DNA from: Chloroflexota bacterium
Lineage (GTDB): Bacteria; Chloroflexota; Anaerolineae; Caldilineales; Caldilineaceae
NCBI GenBank assembly: GCA_024277175.1
Contig: JAJRVT010000072.1
Coordinates: 1 to 45,623, forward strand
Length of the DNA stretch: 45,623 bases
Direction: 5' to 3'
Below the pieces are notes generated by a model. That model ran no database searches and was not told the DNA's origin. It saw only the letters and a program-made list of their open reading frames with translations. Of this stretch, positions 15,407-22,917 are shown piece by piece (positions within the stretch are counted from its first letter, which is position 1; each line of letters begins with the position of its first letter). The position numbers and the translations under genes are program-made.

Positions 15407-17479
15407 ATGCGAAACCGAACCCAGGCAGTACTTGAACTCAGTTGGCTTCTCATTGCGATCTTGACGCCACTTTGGGTCAACCTGTGGGGCTTGCACCTTT
15501 TCGACTATTCTAAGGCCGCCTTGATGCGCTCCCTGGTCTGGGTCATGGCGGCCATCTGGATCGCAGGCCTAGCTAAGCGCGTCGGCCCCCCGGTCCCCAA
15601 TCCTGGGGGAGGCTGGACTTTGCTGGCGAAAGCGTTCCCCCCAATTGGGGGGGCCAGGGGGGCGGCGCGCTTAGCCGCCCCCCTGGCCCTAATACACTGG
15701 ACGGTTGGCCTTCTCTCCCTGACGCTCACGCTGACAACGGTCATGGCGTTCGATTGGCGACTCAGCCTCTACGGGAGCGTCGAGCGCGGCCAGGGGCTGC
15801 TTACGCAACTAAGCTATCTGGTGCTCTTTCTGATCGTCTTCACACGGCTGCGCACCATGGCTCAGGCCCGTCGTTTAGCATACACATTGACGATGACAGC
15901 AGTTGTCATCGCTCTGCTCAGCCTGGCCCAGGCCGCGGGGTGGAACCCGTTCCGCCTGGTGACCGACGCCCGTTCGGCCCTCTACGCCACCCTGGGCCGC
16001 GCAAACTTCGTCGGCGCGTACCTGGCCATACTACTGCCGATCGTCCTCTATCTGATCGTGCTCGCCAAAGGCCGACGGCGCGGTCTATTCATCCTGATCG
16101 CGGCGATCACGGTGACCGTCATCGGGTTGACGCAGGCCCGATCCGCCTGGCTGGCGACAACGGTCGGCGTGGCCCTCTTCTGCCTATTGGCCCTGTGGCC
16201 GCGGCTGCGACTGGCCACGCGGTGGGCGCTTGTCGGCGCGGGTCTGCTCTTACTCAGCCTTTCCCTGGCCGTCATGCTGTGGGCTGGACGCGCCGGCGGC
16301 TCCATTGCCGCCCGCCTGACCATCTGGGAAGCGACGCTGCATCTGATCGCCCAACGACCCTGGCTTGGCTCCGGCCCGGAGTCGCTGGGGCTGCTCTTTC
16401 CCCAGGTCTTCCCCCCCCAACTGGTCTACTATCAGGGACGTGACGTCTTCGTCGATCGCGCCCACAACCTCCCACTCGACTGGCTGGTGGAGGGCGGAGC
16501 GGTCCTGGCGCTGAGCTGGCTTTTCCTTTTCGTAGTTTACTTCAGGCAAATCCTTCACGCCTTGTCCAGCCCCCTCGATCGCGAGCGACGTCTGATCCTG
16601 GCGGCTGCCGCGGCCGGCGTGGGCGCAAACCTGGCCGGCAATCTGGTGAGCTTCGATGTGGTGGCGACAGCGACGGTCTCCTGGCTGCTCATGGCGCTCT
16701 CCCTGGGGATCGTTCGCGGGGTGGGCAGAGCGCCTTCGATCACCAATGACCATCGACGCCCTTACCCAAAAGGCCGCCTGCTGGGCGTCGCCACGATCGG
16801 GCTTACGGCCATTCTCCTGATCGTCCACTTCAACGCGCGCCCGCTGGCGGCTGATGCCCTGATGCTGCGCGCACAACGACAGGCGACCGCAGGCGACTGG
16901 CAACGCGCACTACAGTCGAGCGAACAGGCCGTAGCCATGTGGCCTTTCTCCGCAGACGCGATACAGGCATTGGGGAAAATACGCTGGCGACGGGCGGCCA
17001 CATGGAGCGATGCAGCCACCCCGCACGCGGCGGATGATCTTCGCCAGGCCCAGACGGCGTACCAGGCGACCCTCCGGCTGCGCCCGGCCAACTTCGTCAC
17101 CTGGATAGAACTGGGCGAGATATACGCCACCCAGGCGCTTGCCGGCGACAATACCCAGGCCGTGGCGGCCCAAGCCGCCTTCGAGCAGGCGGCGTCACTG
17201 GCGCCGAACCACGCCCGCCTCCACGTTCGCTGGGGAGAAGTGCAGTTCGCGCTGGCGAATACTCGCTCTGAGCGGGAGGCGGCCATGGAAATGATCCGGT
17301 ACGGCTCGAACCTCGACGCCACCGACGGTTACGCCTATCTCCGGCTCGGCCAGGCGCTGCAAGCCCTCGGCCGAACCGAAGCCGCGCAGGCCGCCTACCG
17401 GCAGGCGATCCGATGGTCGCCCGAATTAGCGTCGGCCTATCTCGACCAAGCGGGCCGGACAGTTGAGCAGACACGATGA
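15407..17479 (+). CDS. O-antigen ligase/polymerase-like membrane protein with TPR tail
   Basis: A 690-residue inner-membrane protein. About ten or more hydrophobic helices occupy residues 8-440. The Wzy_C/O-antigen-ligase region includes TQARSAWLATTVGVALF, an IWEATLHLIAQRPWLGSGPE loop and the DRAHNLPLDWLVEGG motif with the conserved His. Residues about 490-690 are TPR-like helices (WQRALQSSEQAVAMWPFSAD; EAAQAAYRQAIRWSPE), a common architecture in which the ligase is fused to a protein-interaction domain. Role: joining or polymerising surface glycans, substrate unknown. ATG 15407 has GTGGAG seven bases upstream; a GTG at 15356 is the alternative. Residues about 62-94 are encoded by a G/C-rich palindromic repeat that looks inserted in frame. 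No glycosyltransferases are adjacent. Confidence 0.88.
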   Translation: MRNRTQAVLELSWLLIAILTPLWVNLWGLHLFDYSKAALMRSLVWVMAAIWIAGLAKRVGPPVPNPGGGWTLLAKAFPPIGGARGAARLAAPLALIHWTVGLLSLTLTLTTVMAFDWRLSLYGSVERGQGLLTQLSYLVLFLIVFTRLRTMAQARRLAYTLTMTAVVIALLSLAQAAGWNPFRLVTDARSALYATLGRANFVGAYLAILLPIVLYLIVLAKGRRRGLFILIAAITVTVIGLTQARSAWLATTVGVALFCLLALWPRLRLATRWALVGAGLLLLSLSLAVMLWAGRAGGSIAARLTIWEATLHLIAQRPWLGSGPESLGLLFPQVFPPQLVYYQGRDVFVDRAHNLPLDWLVEGGAVLALSWLFLFVVYFRQILHALSSPLDRERRLILAAAAAGVGANLAGNLVSFDVVATATVSWLLMALSLGIVRGVGRAPSITNDHRRPYPKGRLLGVATIGLTAILLIVHFNARPLAADALMLRAQRQATAGDWQRALQSSEQAVAMWPFSADAIQALGKIRWRRAATWSDAATPHAADDLRQAQTAYQATLRLRPANFVTWIELGEIYATQALAGDNTQAVAAQAAFEQAASLAPNHARLHVRWGEVQFALANTRSEREAAMEMIRYGSNLDATDGYAYLRLGQALQALGRTEAAQAAYRQAIRWSPELASAYLDQAGRTVEQTR
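15634..15690. repeat. Palindromic 'CCCCAATTGGGG' repeat inside the ligase gene
   Basis: CCCCCCAATTGGGGGGG is followed by GGCCAGGGGGGCGGC (15652-15666) and its perfect complement GCCGCCCCCCTGGCC (15674-15688) around a 7-base loop. A close relative without the second arm lies in an intergenic gap at 26366-26395. Confidence 0.85.
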
Positions 17480-17489
17480 TCTCGTGATC

Positions 17490-17527
17490 AATAGAACGCG
17501 AATTGGGCGGCCTTTCCGCGTTCTATT
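17490..17527. repeat. Family A repeat, minimal copy 4
   Basis: AATAGAACGCG (17490-17500) and CGCGTTCTATT (17517-17527): the outer arms of family A with the inner part deleted. It lies just after the ligase stop codon and may act as a terminator. Confidence 0.75.
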
Positions 17528-17545
17528 CCCCATATAAACTGACCG

Positions 17546-17608
17546 CATTCCGGGAATGGGACGCAACAACTTTGGTCACCTAAGCATCCCTGTCCCATTC
17601 CCGGAATG
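17546..17608. repeat. Family B spaced inverted repeat, copy 2
   Basis: CATTCCGGGAATGGGAC at 17546-17562 and GTCCCATTCCCGGAATG at 17592-17608. Arms and spacing match the copy at 2266-2330, while the central sequence differs. Confidence 0.8.
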
Positions 17609-17683
17609 CAGAACCCCTGATTTTGTCGAAATTCCAGTTTAGCTACCCAAATTAGCAGTTTTTTTCTACAAGGAGGATATGCC

Positions 17684-19201
17684 ATGCTTACCAAAATGTT
17701 ATGGGTGCTCGCCGGTTTGGCGACGCTCGCCCTGATGTCTGTGGGCGTTGTCATGGCCGTCGCACCGGATCTGATCGCCGCCGCGCCGGTCTCATCCACC
17801 ATCGGCTACCAGGGGCGGTTGACCGATGCCGCCGGGAACCCGCTGGACGGCCAGTACACCATGATCTTCCGCATCTACGACGCCGAGGCCGGCGGCAGCG
17901 AGCTGTGGAGCAGCGCACCCCAGGTCGTGACGGTGGACGGAGGCCTCTTCAACGCAGCGTTGGACGTCGACCCGTCCGCTTTCAACGGGCAAGCGCTTTG
18001 GCTGGAGATGACAGTCGAAGGCGAGGTGTTGTCGCCGCGCCAGGCGCTCCTGCCGGCCCCGTACGCGCTGAGTCTGCGCGCCGGCGCTGATATCCAGGGC
18101 GATCCGGCGGACGCGGCCGGGGCCGTGCTCAACATTGGCATGAACGGCTTCTGGCCCAACGGCAGCACCGTCGCCAGTTCCGCACCGGCCACAGGGACGG
18201 CTGTGCGCGCCGAAGCCGCTGGCGGAACGGGTCTATCCGCCAGCAGCCAGGGCAGCTATGGCATCGAGGGCAGCAGTGTGAGCGGGTGGGGCGGTTACTT
18301 CACCAGCCAGCAAGGCTACGGCCTGCGCGTCGACAGCGGCGGGACCGACCATTACGATCATGGCGCCTACATCACCTCCCAGGGAGGGTACGCCGTCTAT
18401 GCCCAGAGCGCCAATAACATGGGCGTCCGCGGCGAGGCGGGCGACATCACCGGCATCCCCTCACCGCTGGGTCCCATCGGCGTCGTCGGTCTGGGGCAGA
18501 ACCGGGGTATGGTCGGCGGCAGCGTCTCAGGGACCGGGGTCTATGCAACGAGCAACACGAACTACGGCGTCTGGGGCCAGAGCGCCACCTATCGTGGCGT
18601 CACCGGGCGCACAGACCGGGCCGACGACAACTACGGCCTCTATACGCCGGACAACCTCTTCGCCAAGAACTACAACCTGACCGGGGCCATCATGCAGGTG
18701 GTGCAGAACACCGGTTCGGATCCGCTGGAGCCAGGCGATGTGGCCGTCTTCACCGGCGTGGACGCGAACTTCGGCAGCAAGGTGAACGCGGCCTCGGCCC
18801 TGGGCGGAATGCCCATGGTGCAAGTGGGGCGGGCGTCTGCGACCAACGGCAGTGCGGTGGCGGGCGTGGTCTACAGCGGCTTCAACATCGATGCGCTCCT
18901 GGACGATGATGCAGAGGCCGCTCAGGCGAACGCGGAGATCAACCTCCCCGGGCCAATCCCCCCCGGCGGCTACCTGCTGCTGGTCACCCACGGTGCGGTC
19001 CAGGTGAAAGCCAAGGCGCTGAACTCATCCATCCAGCCAGGCGATCTCCTGGTCGCGGCCGGTGAAACGAATGGGGTCGCGCGCGCGGCGGAAAAGACGA
19101 TCGCAGGCGGCGGGAACGAGCCGGGCGCGGTCTTCGCCAAGGCGCTGGAAGCCACAGACGGGAAGAAAGAGATGATCTACGTGTACGTCACGTTGCAGTA
19201 G
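17684..19201 (+). CDS. Secreted repeat-rich protein, function unknown
   Basis: A 505-residue exported protein with a signal peptide (residues 1-33). AAGGAGG lies before ATG 17684. The N-terminal domain IGYQGRLTDAAGNPLDGQYTM...FRIYD, ending LLPAPYAL, is a beta domain seen at the start of many bacterial surface proteins with collagen-like or beta-helical bodies. It is followed by short Gly/Ser/Tyr repeats of the type G.Y.....G....G.YG (residues about 180-320: GYGLRVDS, GYAVYAQS, NYGVWGQS, NYGLYTPD), probably a beta-helix-like stalk. The C-terminal domain (about 335-505) is a compact beta domain (QPGDLLVAAGETNGVARAAE). Likely surface-exposed; ligand unknown. The next gene starts 11 bases downstream and is probably cotranscribed. 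Confidence 0.85.
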   Translation: MLTKMLWVLAGLATLALMSVGVVMAVAPDLIAAAPVSSTIGYQGRLTDAAGNPLDGQYTMIFRIYDAEAGGSELWSSAPQVVTVDGGLFNAALDVDPSAFNGQALWLEMTVEGEVLSPRQALLPAPYALSLRAGADIQGDPADAAGAVLNIGMNGFWPNGSTVASSAPATGTAVRAEAAGGTGLSASSQGSYGIEGSSVSGWGGYFTSQQGYGLRVDSGGTDHYDHGAYITSQGGYAVYAQSANNMGVRGEAGDITGIPSPLGPIGVVGLGQNRGMVGGSVSGTGVYATSNTNYGVWGQSATYRGVTGRTDRADDNYGLYTPDNLFAKNYNLTGAIMQVVQNTGSDPLEPGDVAVFTGVDANFGSKVNAASALGGMPMVQVGRASATNGSAVAGVVYSGFNIDALLDDDAEAAQANAEINLPGPIPPGGYLLLVTHGAVQVKAKALNSSIQPGDLLVAAGETNGVARAAEKTIAGGGNEPGAVFAKALEATDGKKEMIYVYVTLQ

Positions 19202-19211
19202 GAGGAGTCAG

Positions 19212-19562
19212 ATGAAATTAGATGATTCAAAACGCATGGCCTTGGCCATCGCCCTGCTGCTGCTCGGCCTCTCCGGCGGCGTGTTACTGGCCCAGGGCTC
19301 GGCCTCGTTTCAGTTGCGACAAAGCGTGATCGCCGGCGGAGGCTCCGGCTCCAGTTCGACCAGTTTCGCCGTTATCGGCACGGTTGGACAGGCCGCAGCC
19401 GGCCCACCTGCCATGTCCAGCAGCAGCTACCAGATCAGCAGTGGATTCTGGCAACAGGCGCCCACCGCCACCCCGTCCGCTACGGTTACCGCCACACCAT
19501 CTCCGACTGCCACCGCCCCCGCCGGCAATCCGGCGATCTATCTACCGTTCGTAAGCCGGTGA
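19212..19562 (+). CDS. Small secreted protein ending in IYLPFVSR
   Basis: A 116-residue exported protein with a signal peptide (about residues 9-28). AGGAGGAG lies just before ATG 19212. A Gly/Ser-rich segment containing SFQLRQSVIAGGG and YQISSGFW is followed by a Thr/Pro-rich linker (PTATPSATVTATPSPTATAP) and the terminal IYLPFVSR. From memory, the linker plus a YLPLVxR-type tail recurs in exported proteins of Chloroflexota and may be a sorting signal; that role is inference. It is cotranscribed with the secreted protein before it. Confidence 0.75.
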   Translation: MKLDDSKRMALAIALLLLGLSGGVLLAQGSASFQLRQSVIAGGGSGSSSTSFAVIGTVGQAAAGPPAMSSSSYQISSGFWQQAPTATPSATVTATPSPTATAPAGNPAIYLPFVSR

Positions 19563-19665
19563 GCGTCGTCCCTGTGCGGTTGGTCCGCCGACCGTGCAAT
19601 GAAGTATAATTCGGCTTTGCGAAGAAGATTTGAAACAGAGCGAATTCAGAAAGGAAAACTCAACT

Positions 19666-20281
19666 GTGAGTGACATGCAGGTAGAAGTGGTTCTGGCGAA
19701 ATTCGACGATGAAGAGTCCGCCACCGCGGCAATAGACGAACTGAAACAGGCGCGCAAAGTGGCCCAGCTCGACTTCGACGACAGCGCCGTCATCAGGGTC
19801 GACGCGGACGGCGCGCTCCACATCAAAGACGCCGCCGATGTCAGCACCGGCAAAGGCGCGGGTCGAGGCGCGCTCTTCGGCGGCGTCATCGGCCTGCTGG
19901 CCGGACCGGCCGGGGCCGTGCTGGGAGCGAGCGCAGGCGCTGTCGTCGGCGGCATGCTGAACCGGGGCGATGAAGGCTTCCGCAACGAAGCCCTCGAAGA
20001 GCTTAGGCGCTTCCCGGAAATTAACGTCCCCGGCACGGACCACGAATTTCGACATCGACCAGAGGGCGCCTGGTCCGTGCCGGGGACGTTACGGATATTC
20101 ATTTTTCTGGAACAGCCTTAGCCAAAAGCTGGCGCCGAATTCGTCCGCCATCGTCGCCGTGGTGCCCGTAGTTTGGGCCTCCGAATTCGAACAGATTGTA
20201 CGCAAGCATTCACAAGAGGTTTCCGTGCAGGTGCTGGACGATGACGTCGCGGCCCAGTTGCAGGGAGATGCGGACGAGTAG
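19666..20281 (+). pseudogene. DUF1269 membrane protein gene split by a miniature element
   Basis: The 5' part (GTG 19666; VSDMQVEVVLAKFDDEESA..., then the glycine-zipper GGVIGLLAGPAGAVLGASAG) and the 3' part (LAPNSSAIVAVVPVVWASEF, ending at TAG 20281) are both clear DUF1269 segments but lie in different frames. Between them is a 110-bp palindromic element (20007-20116) flanked by CTTAG at 20002-20006 and 20117-20121. Removing 115 bases joins the halves in frame (EELSQKLAPNSS) to give 166 residues, the normal family length. As it stands, the frame reads on into the element and stops at 20121, replacing the C-terminal third. DUF1269 proteins are small membrane-associated proteins of unknown function. 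TATAAT at 19605-19610 is a candidate -10 box. Confidence 0.88.
20007..20116. mobile_element. 110-bp miniature inverted-repeat element (family D), copy 1
   Basis: Ends GCGCTTCC...GGAACAGC are imperfect inverted repeats. Internal arms TAACGTCCCCGGCACGGACCA and TGGTCCGTGCCGGGGACGTTA pair perfectly. A 5-bp direct repeat CTTAG flanks it. It carries no coding capacity, so it would need a transposase from elsewhere. The second copy is 43939-44047. Confidence 0.88.
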
Positions 20282-20288
20282 TCTCATA

Positions 20289-20319
20289 CGTGCCGGGGAG
20301 TTCGGAACTCCCCGGCACG
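20289..20319. repeat. Family E perfect palindrome between convergent genes
   Basis: CGTGCCGGGGAGTTC, a single G, then its exact complement GAACTCCCCGGCACG. It lies between the 3' end of the DUF1269 gene and the 3' end of anmK, where a bidirectional terminator would be useful, though no T-run follows. A variant copy is at 43759-43787. Confidence 0.85.
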
Positions 20320-20357
20320 AGACATGCTGACCAGGGCGCCTTCGTTCCCCGCCAGCC

Positions 20358-21539
20358 TCAACCCACCATCCCTTCATTCATCAATTTTCCAAAGTTCGCG
20401 CCCGGCGTGATCTTCCCCAACACCGCCCAATCCCGCGCACCCGTGCAACTTGGCAGATTGCCGGGCCGGCCGTGGATGGCTTCGTAGGCCAGCACGGCGA
20501 AGGCGATGGCCTCTTTGGCGTCGCCGTCCAGCCCGGTGACGTCACCGTAGGTCATGATCCGGGCCGGGGCCAATCGCGCGGCCAGCATCCTCACCAGCGT
20601 GGGGTTATTCGCCCCGCCGCCGCCCAGGATCACTTCGTCCGGCATGGCGGGCAGGAAACGACGGTAGGCGTCGGCGATGGACGCGGCAGTGAACGCGGTC
20701 AGGGTGGCGACCACGTCTTCGCCAGCGATCCCACGCGCCCTGGCCCGCGCCCAGATGTCCGCGCCCAACTGGACGCCGAACTGCTCCCGTCCGGTGGTCT
20801 TGGGGATGGGCTGCGCGAGGTACGGGTGGGCCATCAATTCGGCCAGCAGTTCCTCGTCCACCCGCCCGGCCGCGGCCAAACGTCCGTCGCGATCAAAGGT
20901 CTGCGCGCCGTCCGTGGCCCGGCTGGTTGCGTAGTCGATCAGCATGTTGCCGGGACCGGTGTCGAAGGCCAGCGCGCCCGCGGGGTCGTCGCCCGGGGGC
21001 AGGTAGGTCACGTTGGCGATGCCGCCGATGTTTTGCACGGCCCTGGCTTTGTGAAGATCGCGCAGGAGCAGCCAGTCCACATAGGAGACCAGGGGCGCGC
21101 CCTGGCCACCAGCGGCCACATCGGCCACCCGGAAGTCGGACACGGTGGTCACGCCCGTGCGCCGGGCAATGACCGCAGCCTCGCCAATTTGCAGGGTGGA
21201 CTTGACAGGCGACTCGGCCTCCACGCTGTGGTAGATGGTCTGGCCATGGGAGGCGATGAGGTTGATGTCACCCGCCTCCAGCCCGGCCTCGCGCATGGCC
21301 AGCAGCGCGACGTCCGCGAACCACTCGCCCAGGGCGAAGTTCATCTGGCAGATGCGGTCCACGCCGCTGGTTTGGGGATCGAAGAGGGGAAAGATGCGCG
21401 CCCGCTGGCTGGCGTCATAGGGCAGGAAGGAGAAGGAAAGCTGCGCCACCGCCAATGCCGGCGGCGCGCCGCTGACCTCGACCACGGCGGCGTCGATGCC
21501 GTCTACGGATGTGCCGGACATTAAACCGATAATTTTCAT
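20358..21539 (-). CDS. anmK: 1,6-anhydro-N-acetylmuramate kinase
   Basis: A 393-residue cytoplasmic kinase of the ASKHA fold. It opens the anhydro ring of anhydro-MurNAc and phosphorylates it to MurNAc-6-phosphate during peptidoglycan recycling. The family N-terminus MKIIGLMSGTSVDGIDAA (phosphate-1 loop) is intact, with ASHGQTIYH near 107, NIGGIANVTYL near 175, DTGPGNMLID near 195 and LGGGGANNPTLV near 325. Length matches AnmK. ATG 21539 is preferred over ATG 21551 because the conserved N-terminus begins there and GGCAGG sits just upstream. It is divergent from the GntR regulator, with about 200 bases between them, and belongs with the amino-sugar uptake genes on the other side. No MurQ etherase is recognisable in the window. 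Confidence 0.95.
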   Translation of the reverse strand: MKIIGLMSGTSVDGIDAAVVEVSGAPPALAVAQLSFSFLPYDASQRARIFPLFDPQTSGVDRICQMNFALGEWFADVALLAMREAGLEAGDINLIASHGQTIYHSVEAESPVKSTLQIGEAAVIARRTGVTTVSDFRVADVAAGGQGAPLVSYVDWLLLRDLHKARAVQNIGGIANVTYLPPGDDPAGALAFDTGPGNMLIDYATSRATDGAQTFDRDGRLAAAGRVDEELLAELMAHPYLAQPIPKTTGREQFGVQLGADIWARARARGIAGEDVVATLTAFTAASIADAYRRFLPAMPDEVILGGGGANNPTLVRMLAARLAPARIMTYGDVTGLDGDAKEAIAFAVLAYEAIHGRPGNLPSCTGARDWAVLGKITPGANFGKLMNEGMVG

Positions 21540-21641
21540 GATGCCTGCCATGGGTATGGGATAGACCGCAGCCTATCCTTCCGAATCGCTCTGCTACGCC
21601 CCGTAGCGTATATGAATTATCGCCAAAACGAAAATTCCCCC

Positions 21642-21670
21642 TTGACAGACGCCCCAAATCGTCGTATAGT
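21642..21670 (+). promoter_or_regulatory. Consensus promoter of the GntR regulator / amino-sugar cluster
   Basis: TTGACA at 21642-21647, a 17-base spacer and TATAGT at 21665-21670. The predicted transcription start (about 21677) falls at the edge of the operator at 21677-21692. Confidence 0.88.
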
Positions 21671-21676
21671 AGAGTT

Positions 21677-21696
21677 AATGGTATAGACCACTATAC
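21677..21696. promoter_or_regulatory. DasR/NagR-like operator (dre-type site)
   Basis: AATGGTATAGACCACT at 21677-21692 contains the dyad TGGT-ATAG-ACCA (21679-21690), the form known for HutC-type GntR regulators of GlcNAc use (DasR, NagR/YvoA). An overlapping dyad GTATAG-ACCA-CTATAC covers 21681-21696. It sits across the predicted transcription start, where binding would repress. The regulator gene directly downstream is of the matching subfamily, so autoregulation is likely. Confidence 0.72.
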
Positions 21697-21744
21697 AACC
21701 GCACCAGTCACCGGCTTTATGGAAACAGCAGAAACCGAATTTTC

Positions 21745-22500
21745 ATGGTAGAGCCTCTATCCAAACCCATTATGGCTGGCATTGACAGGCAGCACCCACT
21801 GCCGATCTATTATCAACTGAAAGAGCTACTGCGGGAGAAGATCGCCACCGGTGTGTGGAAGCCGGGCGAACTGGTCCCGTCCGAGCGCGAGCTGAGCGAA
21901 AGCTACGACATCAGCCGCATGACCGCGCGCCAGGCCCTCAACGAACTGGTGAGTGAGGGATTGGTCTACCGGGAACAGGGACGGGGCACTTTCGTGGCCG
22001 AACCCAAACTGGTGCAGCGTCTCTCCAGGCTCACGGGCTATACTGACGACATGCGGGAGCGGGCGCTGCGCCCGAGTTCGCGGGTGTTGCGGCTGGAAAT
22101 GGTCGAAGCCCCTCTACACGTGGCCGCCATGCTCCGGATCCAAGCCGGCGCGCCGGTGGTGCTGTTGGAGCGGCTGCGGCTGGCCGATGAGATCCCCATG
22201 GCGGTGGAGACCAGCCAGCTCCACTTCAATGGCATGGAAGGTCTGCTCCAGGAGGACTTTGCCCGCAACTCCCTCTACAACGTACTGACGACGAAATACG
22301 ATATCACCCCCGCTCGGGCAGAGCAGCAGATCGAAGCCGCCCGCTGCGATCAACATCGACAGGGCGCGCTGCAAGTGGAGGTGGGAGCGCCCGTCCTCCA
22401 CACCACCCGGGTGACTTTTGACCAACGCGATCGCCCCTTCGAGTACGCTGATTCCGTCTATCGAGGCGATCGTTATATTTTCCATGTGGAGTTGACGTGA
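21745..22500 (+). CDS. GntR-family regulator, HutC/UTRA type (DasR/NagR-like)
   Basis: A 251-residue repressor. The winged helix-turn-helix spans residues about 17-85 (LPIYYQLKELLREKIATG, ELVPSERELSESYDISRMTARQAL, then the wing GRGTFVAEP). The UTRA effector domain follows from about 95 to 245 (SSRVLRLEMVEAP, PVVLLERLRLADEIPMAVETS, ending YADSVYRGDRYIFHVEL). UTRA domains of this branch bind sugar phosphates such as GlcN-6-P or GlcNAc-6-P. Its position between anmK and an NgcE-like transporter, plus the dre-like site in its own promoter, suggest control of amino-sugar uptake and recycling. The ribosome site before ATG 21745 is weak; the precise effector is unknown. Confidence 0.92.
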   Translation: MVEPLSKPIMAGIDRQHPLPIYYQLKELLREKIATGVWKPGELVPSERELSESYDISRMTARQALNELVSEGLVYREQGRGTFVAEPKLVQRLSRLTGYTDDMRERALRPSSRVLRLEMVEAPLHVAAMLRIQAGAPVVLLERLRLADEIPMAVETSQLHFNGMEGLLQEDFARNSLYNVLTTKYDITPARAEQQIEAARCDQHRQGALQVEVGAPVLHTTRVTFDQRDRPFEYADSVYRGDRYIFHVELT

Positions 22501-22513
22501 GGTGATGAGGCTG

Positions 22514-22571
22514 TGAGATTGGGGATTAGCGCTCAAGCGGCGAACCGCCCATTTTCCAATCGCCAATCTCA
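22514..22571. repeat. Inverted repeat in the gap between regulator and binding protein
   Basis: TGAGATTGGGGATT (22514-22527) mirrors AATCGCCAATCTCA (22558-22571) with one mismatch. A second hairpin, GCCATGG (22640-22646) with CCATGGC (22677-22683), encloses a family A fragment (CACGGATTGCACGGATTTTTC). The rest of the 417-base gap shows no gene. Confidence 0.7.
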
Positions 22572-22917
22572 ACCAATAAGGACCGGCGAGTAAATAAGTC
22601 ATCGAATTCATCTTCCCGGAAGTGCTGCCCTAAAAAATAGCCATGGATGACACGGATTGCACGGATTTTTCATTCCCCATGGCGCTGCGTGGCAGCATGA
22701 ATGTCTTCCAGGAAGGTCACCGAGTTATTTAGCCGCCAATCCTAAGCTACCTGTTCTCACGTTGACTTTCGTTTAGCCGACTATCACATCCCGATATCCG
22801 CGCGCTTGTTACTTACAGGCTGAAACCGAAAAGGAGAGTCGCCATCGAACCAATCTTCACATTCGTCAACAATCTTCTACCTGTCACACCTTTCAAACTC
22901 AATCTAGGAGGAAACGC

